Source: Candidatus Bathyarchaeota archaeon
Lineage (GTDB): Archaea; Thermoproteota; Bathyarchaeia; Bathyarchaeales; SOJC01
NCBI GenBank assembly: GCA_030608925.1
Contig: JAUWDF010000058.1
Location: forward strand, 1-5,672
Reading direction: 5' to 3'
Length of the DNA: 5,672 nucleotides
The notes under the pieces are model-generated. The model ran no database searches. It worked only from the letters and a program-made list of their open reading frames with translations, and was not told the origin of the DNA. Positions 1-4,635 of this stretch are shown one piece after another (the stretch's first letter is position 1; each line of letters opens with the position of its first letter). Position numbers and translations under genes: made by a program.

Positions 1-2
1 TA

Positions 3-425
3 GATCTAGGATGTGGCTATGGACCAGTTGGGATTGCTGCCGCAAAAATGAGTCCCAGAATACATGTGGTTATGACAGATGTAAACGAACGAGCTGTGTG
101 GTTAGCTAAGAAAAACCTTAAACGCAACAGAATAAAGAACGCCAAAGCCCATCAAGGTTTCATGTATGAACCTGTAGAAGGCAGGAGATTCAAAACCATC
201 CTGTCAAATCCACCAGTAAGCGCTGGAATGGAAATAGTAACATCCATTATTCAAGGCGCACCTTCACATCTCACAGAAGATGGATTGTTTCAGCTAGTTG
301 TAAGATCTAGAAAAGGAGGGAAACGCCTCTTTAGCGAGTTAGGGAAAACCTTCGATAATGTAGAAGTTCTGGCGCGCAGAAGTGGTTATCGTGTCCTATA
401 TTCAAAAAATCTTAAAACAAAGTAA
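3..425 (+). CDS. Class I SAM-dependent methyltransferase, RsmC/MJ0882-type (5' truncated by window)
   Basis: This is the C-terminal 140 residues of a small-domain (MTS-type) methyltransferase; the reading frame runs in from before base 1. The first visible residues are the SAM-binding motif I, DLGCGYGPVGIAA. An acidic residue in MTDVNERAV follows at the end of strand 2 and should contact the SAM ribose. The catalytic loop reads SNPPV (N69-P70-P71 of the visible part, bases 207-215), the motif IV form of enzymes that methylate exocyclic or ring nitrogens of bases. The tail (GGKRLF, NVEVLARRSGYRVLYS) resembles archaeal MJ0882-like proteins of about 200 residues, so roughly 50-60 residues are missing upstream. 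Homologues are assigned as rRNA guanine-N2 methyltransferases (RsmC/RlmG group), but the archaeal target is not established by sequence. An ATG at base 48 is internal, since motif I lies before it, and is not the start. The tRNA-Ser gene follows 27 nt after the TAA stop. Confidence 0.88.
   Translation, partial: DLGCGYGPVGIAAAKMSPRIHVVMTDVNERAVWLAKKNLKRNRIKNAKAHQGFMYEPVEGRRFKTILSNPPVSAGMEIVTSIIQGAPSHLTEDGLFQLVVRSRKGGKRLFSELGKTFDNVEVLARRSGYRVLYSKNLKTK
411..417 (+). promoter_or_regulatory. Possible TATA box for the tRNA gene
   Basis: CTTAAAA lies about 36-42 nt before the first base of the tRNA, inside the last codons of the methyltransferase. An archaeal TATA box usually sits 24-28 nt before the transcription start, which would give a 5' leader of about 12-15 nt for RNase P to remove. 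It is the best A/T-rich candidate in the short 27-nt spacer and gene end. Such motifs are common by chance in AT-rich DNA, so this is tentative. Confidence 0.28.
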
Positions 426-467
426 GCACCTAATTCAAAATCAATCAATCAAGCCGGGGTCTCCTAG

Positions 468-496
468 AGCATATCAGAATACTGTCATGCAGGGAA
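468..496 (+). other. tRNA-Ser intron 1 (29 nt, D loop, about position 15/16)
   Basis: The insert has a textbook bulge-helix-bulge site for the archaeal splicing endonuclease. The central 4-bp helix is TCCT (462-465) with AGGG (491-494), including one G-U pair. The 3-nt bulges are AGA (466-468) and AAT (495-497), cut after the second base of each. The intron-side helix is GCAT/ATGC (469-472 with 487-490), topped by CAG-AATA-CTG (475-484). Removal restores a normal D loop, TAG followed by TCTGGTA. This is the best supported of the three introns. Confidence 0.85.
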
Positions 497-511
497 TCTG
501 GTATGGAGCAG

Positions 512-548
512 ATCTGTAAATAACGCGCGCGTTAATTACAGAGCCTAA
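512..548 (+). other. tRNA-Ser intron 2 (37 nt, anticodon stem, position 29/30)
   Basis: Removal joins CAG (509-511) to GC (549-550), making CAGGC, the exact partner of GCCTG at 573-577. The body is a near-perfect hairpin from 513 to 542 with a single A-A mismatch (520/535). The flanking site is a relaxed BHB: bulges AGA (510-512) and AAG (547-549) are in register with the cuts. The central helix GAGC (506-509) with GCCT (543-546) has one A-C mismatch and one G-U pair. Boundaries are fixed mainly by the restored anticodon stem. Confidence 0.75.
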
Positions 549-556
549 GCCTGGAA

Positions 557-571
557 AAAAAAGAACTCGAA
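557..571 (+). other. tRNA-Ser intron 3 (15 nt, canonical 37/38 site)
   Basis: The anticodon loop region 551-572 is 22 nt, 15 more than a standard 7-nt loop. Excision at 37/38 leaves CTGGAAA. The local site is degenerate: CTGG (551-554) faces CTCG (566-569) with one T-C mismatch, the bulges are three A's (555-557) and AAA (570-572), and the intron has only an A-rich loop with no helix of its own. Shifting the excision by one base gives the same product (CTGGAAA). Keeping CT at 551-552 and joining it to CGAAA (568-572) would give anticodon CGA, still serine, but I find no BHB pairing for that register. Confidence 0.65.
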
Positions 572-624
572 AGCCTGTGGTCCATTGGGCCACGTGGGTT
601 CGAATCCCACCCCCGGCGCCAACA

Positions 625-633
625 CCTTTAATG
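625..633 (+). promoter_or_regulatory. Possible TATA box for the TrmO-family gene
   Basis: CCTTTAATG lies just after the tRNA CCA end and 33-41 nt before the TTG start at 666. That spacing would allow a transcript beginning near 655-660 with a very short leader. The gene could equally be read through from the tRNA transcript. The motif is weak and unsupported by conservation. Confidence 0.2.
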
Positions 634-665
634 CGCGCCCATAATACTGGAAACGTTGAGTTAAT

Positions 666-1145
666 TTGCCTTATTTAGAAGAGATCGAGTTGAAACCGAT
701 AGGTTTTGTCAAAACAAAGGCTATTGGAAAGAAAGTTAGGGATAAATCCAACGTCTCAGAGATAATTCTTCAAAGGAATCTAGCGGAAGCTTTAGAAGGA
801 ATTGAGGATTTTTCGCATTTATTTGTGATGTTCTGGATGCATGAAATTTCAAAGGAAGAGAGAAGAACTATGAAAGTTCATCCTAGAGGTAGACGAGACA
901 TGCCCCTGCAAGGAGTTTATGCAACCCGTACACCCCATCGTCAAAATCCTATAGGACTTACAGTGGTGGAGCTTCTAGGAGTGCAAGGCAACATTGTGAC
1001 TGTTCGGGGTCTCGACGCATTTAATGGCACACCTGTCTTGGACATAAAACCTTTTGACGACTGGGATCTGACTGAAGATGTAAAGGTTCCTAGATGGTGG
1101 ATGAGTCTGGAGAAAGAAAGATCAGAGAAACATAAAACCCAATAA
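666..1145 (+). CDS. TrmO/TsaA-family (UPF0066, YaeB-like) SAM-dependent tRNA methyltransferase
   Basis: A 159-residue protein made almost entirely of the TsaA/TrmO beta-barrel domain. The family landmarks appear in order: LKPIGFVKT (9-17), the segment LEGIEDFSHLFVMFW (43-57), PRGRRDMP (73-80), the signature GVYATRTPHRQNPIGL (83-98) and LDAFNGTPVLDIKPF (116-130). In bacteria, TrmO adds the N6-methyl group of m6t6A at position 37 of a tRNA-Thr, using SAM. Archaeal members are usually this short form and lack the C-terminal extension of the roughly 235-residue E. coli enzyme, so the exact substrate is inferred. The last 30 residues are charged and include a WW pair (144-145). A TGA in frame at 657 limits the start. 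TTG at 666 is the first possible start; TTG at 690, preceded by GAAGAGATCGAG, is an alternative that would remove eight residues without touching the domain. It follows the tRNA-Ser by 44 nt, which suits a tRNA modification role. Confidence 0.85.
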   Translation: MPYLEEIELKPIGFVKTKAIGKKVRDKSNVSEIILQRNLAEALEGIEDFSHLFVMFWMHEISKEERRTMKVHPRGRRDMPLQGVYATRTPHRQNPIGLTVVELLGVQGNIVTVRGLDAFNGTPVLDIKPFDDWDLTEDVKVPRWWMSLEKERSEKHKTQ

Positions 1146-1149
1146 ATAA
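1127..1149 (-). terminator. Possible T-rich transcription end for the minus-strand gene run
   Basis: Read on the minus strand, the DNA 57-79 nt past the stop of the fusion gene is rich in T (GGTTATTTATTGGGTTTTATG). It overlaps the 3' end of the convergent TrmO gene, so the two transcripts would overlap tail to tail. Composition is the only evidence. Confidence 0.25.
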
Positions 1150-1173
1150 CCATTCCAGGGTACAGTACACGCG

Positions 1174-1187
1174 CTTTTCTGTTTTTA
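1174..1187 (+). terminator. T-rich transcription end for the plus-strand genes
   Basis: CTTTTCTGTTTTTA lies about 30 nt after the TrmO stop, in the 60-nt spacer between two convergent genes. Archaeal RNA polymerase stops at T-rich tracts on the coding strand without needing a hairpin, and no strong stem precedes it. Placement fits well, but the evidence is composition only. Confidence 0.42.
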
Positions 1188-1205
1188 TCAAGTTTCTTCA
1201 TGTAT

Positions 1206-3500
1206 TCAGCTATTGTTGAGACGCATGCTGATTATCGTTTCTAGTTCGTCTACTAGATGCTGTGCATTGCTCTTGTCGAAACACATCGGTGGTTTTATCT
1301 TGATCACATTTTCGTAAGGACCGTCGGTTCCCACCAGGATTCCATTCTCTCTCAACTGATTCTTAGCATGTTTTGCTGATTTGGTGTGTGGTTCTAGTGA
1401 TTCCTGGTTTTTTATAAATTCAATACCCAGAAAAAATCCAAAGCCTCGTACATCACCTATTTCAACATATTTTTTGGCAAGTTTTCTCAGTTTCTGTTTC
1501 AAGAAATCACCTGTTTCCAAGGCATTTTTCTGTAATTCTTCCTCCTCGATTACTTCGAGAACGGCCATGCCGATACTACAGGACACTGGATTTCCACCAT
1601 AGGAGCTGAAGAATTCCATACCGTTCTCAAAGGATCGTGCTATTTCATCTGTGGTCACCACGGCAGCCAGGGGATGACCATTGCCCATAGGTTTGCCGAG
1701 GATTACAAGGTCTGGCACAACGTTTTGCATTTGAAAACCCCAGAAATGTTCTCCTAAACGTCCAAATCCTGTTTGGACCTCATCGGATATGCATACACCT
1801 CCCTGCGCCCTGATGACGCGGTAAACTTCTTTCAAATAGTCTTTTGGTAAGGGCACTTGACCGGCACAACCAATCACGGGCTCACAGATGAAAGCTGCAA
1901 CACCCTTGTTGCTTTTGTTGAGAATGTTGATGGCTTCCTGGGCGTATTGTTTTCCTGCTTTCCCATCATTACTTTTGTATGATCCTCTATAAGTGTCCGG
2001 AATAGGTACCTTGAGGATGTAAGAAGCTGGTCCTTCACCTCCTTTGCCTTCGAATTTGTAGGGACTGATTTCAACACCTATCTTTGTGTTTCCATGATAG
2101 CCATGTTCAACAGCCATGATATTTTCGTAATGAGTATGTGTAAGGGCTAGCCGGATGGCAAGGTCGCTTGCTGCACTTCCAGAGTTTACAAAAAACACTT
2201 TATTTAGTGGCTCTGGAAACTTGGCAAGTAATTGCTCCGCATAATTGCTTAGTTGATCGTATAAGTAGCGGGTATTTGTGTTTAGCATAGCCATCTGTCT
2301 TTGGCCTGCTTGAACCACTTTCGGATGGCAGTGTCCCACGTGAGGTATGTTGTTTCGAGCATCAAGATAGGTTTTGCCACTGGCGTCGTACATATATTGG
2401 AATGCGGCTTTCACCATCTTAATGGGTTGTGTATAGCTTACGGAAAGCGACTTGCTGATGTATCTCCATCTTCTTCCCAAGTCTTTTTCGGTGTCGATAT
2501 AGACCTTTTCCTTGAAACCTACTGCATTTTTGAATTTGTTTGTGGCCTGAATTGGGTTGATGGAAATCCATTTCTCCAACATTTTCCAAGCAGGTTTTTC
2601 ACTTATGGTTATGTATTTGTTGCCAGGGTTTTGGATCTTGTTAAAAGCTGATTTGCATACGCTTGTGCATAGACGGGCTGCTATTAGGTAATAGAGTAGT
2701 TTAATTTCTTTTTTTTCTAAGGGCAGAATTTCATTATATGCTTCTATTATGTGGCAAGCCCATTCGGTGGGTTTAGATTTTCCTAGAGTGGCATAGGTGA
2801 TGGCGATTGCTAATTCATTAATCAAAGATGAGTAAACCATGTCCCCGAAATCGATGATTCCGCAAATCTGATCATTACGGACTAGTAGGTTCCAGTCGTT
2901 TGCATCTGAGTGGATGACACATCTCCGGAGATTTGGTGTCTCAGGGAGCACAATTTCACTGAATTGGAGGAAGAAATAATCGACTAGTTTTCGCTGTTGT
3001 GGTGTTTCAATGTATTTGACATATTTTTGATTGTTAAGGCAATGCTGCAAGTCCCAGTCTAGTTGTCGAGCTCCAATTGCTGGATTATAAAAATCTAATA
3101 ATATTTTGTTCATCTGGGCAAGGAATTTTCCAATGGATTGAAAAAGTTCTATTGAGTGCTTAGCTTCAGCTAGGAATTTTCCTTCAACATAAGTAAGCAT
3201 TCTGTTCAATTGTTTACCGTTTTTGGAGGAGGAAAGATATTTGCCCTTCAGGTTTTTTACAGGAGCTGGCGTGGAATTGGGCAGTTGGGCTGATAGCTTC
3301 ACAAGTACTTGGTTCTCTGCGTCCAGCAGTTCCTTTAATCCAGATTCAGTTTTGTAGTGTTTGTATACAAATCTCTCTCCTCGATCTGTGTCCACTTGGT
3401 AGTTGACACTCCTCCCATAACCTTCCACTACTTTTACAGTAGCATTCTCAATTCCGAATTGCTCCTTTAGTAATTCTATTACTTCTTTCAAGTTCTTCAA
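1206..3500 (-). CDS. Fused APH-type kinase and class III PLP phospho-lyase (ethanolamine/hydroxylysine type)
   Basis: A 764-residue bifunctional protein. Residues 1 to about 310 are an aminoglycoside-phosphotransferase/choline-kinase fold: ATP lysine in FVYKHY (K47), glutamate in AENQVL (E62), catalytic loop HSDANDWN (H197, D199, N204) and metal site DFGD (D217). Residues from about 347 to 760 are a class III PLP enzyme: VNSGSAASD phosphate loop (438-446), YHG (468-470), DEVQ (573-576), Schiff-base lysine K603 in LGKPMGNGHP, and SSYGGNPVS (632-640). The stretches NNIPHVGHCHP, LNTNTRYLYD and DGPYENVIKIKPPMCF match the branch containing human ETNPPL and PHYKPL, which cleave phosphoethanolamine or 5-phosphohydroxylysine to an aldehyde, ammonia and phosphate, rather than true transaminases. 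The likely job is kinase then lyase on one amino alcohol, in the cytosol; there is no signal peptide or membrane segment. Substrate (ethanolamine, hydroxylysine or another) is not decidable here. Larger bacterial fusions carry a peptidase-like domain in the middle, absent here. Start TTG at 3500; the TTG three codons later is also possible, as no clear ribosome site decides. Confidence 0.9.
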   Translation of the reverse strand: MKNLKEVIELLKEQFGIENATVKVVEGYGRSVNYQVDTDRGERFVYKHYKTESGLKELLDAENQVLVKLSAQLPNSTPAPVKNLKGKYLSSSKNGKQLNRMLTYVEGKFLAEAKHSIELFQSIGKFLAQMNKILLDFYNPAIGARQLDWDLQHCLNNQKYVKYIETPQQRKLVDYFFLQFSEIVLPETPNLRRCVIHSDANDWNLLVRNDQICGIIDFGDMVYSSLINELAIAITYATLGKSKPTEWACHIIEAYNEILPLEKKEIKLLYYLIAARLCTSVCKSAFNKIQNPGNKYITISEKPAWKMLEKWISINPIQATNKFKNAVGFKEKVYIDTEKDLGRRWRYISKSLSVSYTQPIKMVKAAFQYMYDASGKTYLDARNNIPHVGHCHPKVVQAGQRQMAMLNTNTRYLYDQLSNYAEQLLAKFPEPLNKVFFVNSGSAASDLAIRLALTHTHYENIMAVEHGYHGNTKIGVEISPYKFEGKGGEGPASYILKVPIPDTYRGSYKSNDGKAGKQYAQEAINILNKSNKGVAAFICEPVIGCAGQVPLPKDYLKEVYRVIRAQGGVCISDEVQTGFGRLGEHFWGFQMQNVVPDLVILGKPMGNGHPLAAVVTTDEIARSFENGMEFFSSYGGNPVSCSIGMAVLEVIEEEELQKNALETGDFLKQKLRKLAKKYVEIGDVRGFGFFLGIEFIKNQESLEPHTKSAKHAKNQLRENGILVGTDGPYENVIKIKPPMCFDKSNAQHLVDELETIISMRLNNS

Positions 3501-3540
3501 TACCCCATTCGAGTAATAGCCAGCGCATGTGAGCCTGGTG

Positions 3541-3549
3541 GATAAAAGG
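3541..3549 (-). promoter_or_regulatory. Possible TATA box before the kinase/phospho-lyase gene
   Basis: On the minus strand CCTTTTATC directly follows the purP stop codon and lies about 41-49 nt before the TTG start of the fusion. A start of transcription 25 nt downstream would leave a leader of about 15-20 nt. This, with the 49-nt gap, suggests the fusion may have its own promoter as well as read-through from purP. The rest of the gap (3501-3540) shows no hairpin or other clear signal. Confidence 0.3.
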
Positions 3550-4635
3550 TTAGTTGACCACTTTTCTCAAGTCGTTGTTTTTAATTGCAAGCTGGATTTC
3601 TCGGGCAATCCTCCTGCCCATGTACATTCCTTCACCATAGTTTAGATAAGCATATGGAGAAGTTCCAATACCTACATTGCTTCCTGCAACTATTCTTGCG
3701 GATATTTCAAAAGTAAAAATCTCCAAGTCATCTGTAATGACAGTTTCTAAACAAAAAGGACCTATTAGCCCAGGAGGAGCAATTTGCTCAGATATTTTTA
3801 CGACGCTCTCTCCCATCTTGAGAATCTCAGGCAGAAGCGATTCTCTCATGGTTACAGGAATATTACCGATTACCGTGTAAGTAGGATTTACAGAAATGCG
3901 CAGTTGTTCACTTGCAGGTATTCTTCCAATGTTGTCGACTGCTGACTCGTATCGTTTATCCATTCCTAATAGCTCAACTTGATTTCTAAGGGGGGAATTA
4001 AAATAGAGAGGATAGATATTCGAGCCTATAACATACTCTTGGAGATGGATGTTTTCTAACTCTTCTCTTCTTAAGAGTCCTCTCTTTATCATGTCTCTTG
4101 CTTTCTCATCGAAGGACTCTGGAGAGCTCGCAAGAAAATACCCTTTTCCACCCTTAGCACCCGGAAACTTCGCAATAACCAGTCTACGTATATCCTTGGG
4201 ATATTTGTAGACTCTAGGCAGTGTTAAGCCTGCCCTTTGCAGCCACTCCCTTTGCTTTTCTCTATCAGTCTCCCAATGAAGAAGTTCTCTATGGCCGAAA
4301 AGGGGTACGCGTAATTCATCCATTATTTTTCGCGTGCCGATGTAGGCGTTGAAGGAGCCATGAGGAATCAAGATTGTGTTTTTTTGCCTTAGTTTCTGTT
4401 GGATATCGTCACGTAAAAGCTCACTAAAAGCCTCAACTAAAATAATATCATCTGCGAGAGGGAATCTTTGATATACAATTTCATCACCCTTCTTGCAGAT
4501 GCAGATTGTCCTAAAGCCTTCCTCCTTTGCACCTTTGAAAATATTAAGTGCAGAATGCGATCCAAGAGTGCCTATTGTCACTTTTCCCTTTTCATAACTC
4601 CCTAGAACGTCATCTATTTCACCTTTAGTAATCAC
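3550..4635 (-). CDS. purP: Formate-dependent AICAR ligase (FAICAR synthetase), PurP
   Basis: A 361-residue ATP-grasp enzyme that joins formate to AICAR with ATP to give FAICAR, ADP and phosphate (EC 6.3.4.23), the archaeal folate-independent version of purine step 9. Seen in order: TIGTLGSHSAL (20-30, substrate-binding start of the family), ETDREKQREWL (122-132), the glycine-rich ATP loop AKFPGAKGGKGYF (155-167), LQEYVIG (198-204), VELLGMDKRYES (220-231), MRESLLPEILKMGE (263-276) and PPGLIGPFCLET (287-298). E297 and E310 (FEISARIVAG, 309-318) fit the two acidic metal ligands of ATP-grasp enzymes. Length and motifs are as in the family, so it should be active. The GTG start at 4635 overlaps the TGA of the upstream paralogue (GTGA) and has a good ribosome site. 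The upstream neighbour is a divergent copy of the same family, so this one is probably the housekeeping enzyme. Confidence 0.95.
   Translation of the reverse strand: MITKGEIDDVLGSYEKGKVTIGTLGSHSALNIFKGAKEEGFRTICICKKGDEIVYQRFPLADDIILVEAFSELLRDDIQQKLRQKNTILIPHGSFNAYIGTRKIMDELRVPLFGHRELLHWETDREKQREWLQRAGLTLPRVYKYPKDIRRLVIAKFPGAKGGKGYFLASSPESFDEKARDMIKRGLLRREELENIHLQEYVIGSNIYPLYFNSPLRNQVELLGMDKRYESAVDNIGRIPASEQLRISVNPTYTVIGNIPVTMRESLLPEILKMGESVVKISEQIAPPGLIGPFCLETVITDDLEIFTFEISARIVAGSNVGIGTSPYAYLNYGEGMYMGRRIAREIQLAIKNNDLRKVVN

Larger units (their letters stand above)
453..621 (+). tRNA. tRNA-Ser(GGA) with three predicted introns and encoded CCA
   Basis: The ends form a perfect 7-bp acceptor stem (GCCGGGG 453-459 with CCCCGGC 611-617), then G618 and CCA 619-621. 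G at the discriminator position and a long variable arm are typical of archaeal tRNA-Ser. The T arm is GTGGG/CCCAC around TTCGAAT (594-610). The variable arm pairs 578-583 with 587-592 around ATT. The 5' half folds only after removing inserts. Exons 453-467, 497-511, 549-556 and 572-621 join to an 88-nt RNA with a type II D arm (TCC/GGA stem, GG at 499-501), an anticodon stem CAGGC/GCCTG with five Watson-Crick pairs, and loop CTGGAAA, giving anticodon GGA. The inserts fall near positions 15/16, 29/30 and 37/38; the last is the canonical archaeal site. Every tRNA element is recovered with no mismatch in the acceptor, anticodon or T stems, which argues against a pseudogene. The exact boundaries of the third intron could shift by a base or so with the same product. 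Confidence 0.9.

Noticed and set aside
513..542. The palindrome as a rho-independent terminator or operator
   Set aside because: It sits between tRNA halves, has no T tract after it, and its removal exactly rebuilds the anticodon stem, so an intron hairpin explains it better.
453..621. A tRNA pseudogene disrupted by insertions
   Set aside because: All stems are intact after splicing, the first insert has a perfect BHB site, the insert positions match known archaeal intron sites in type, and CCA is encoded.
941..1201. An 86-codon open frame on the minus strand over the TrmO-family gene
   Set aside because: It mirrors the conserved TrmO signature region on the other strand; the plus-strand product is plainly the real one.
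2301..2651. A 116-codon open frame on the plus strand inside the fusion gene
   Set aside because: It is antisense to a region with clear kinase/lyase coding sequence and shows no recognisable motifs or ribosome site.
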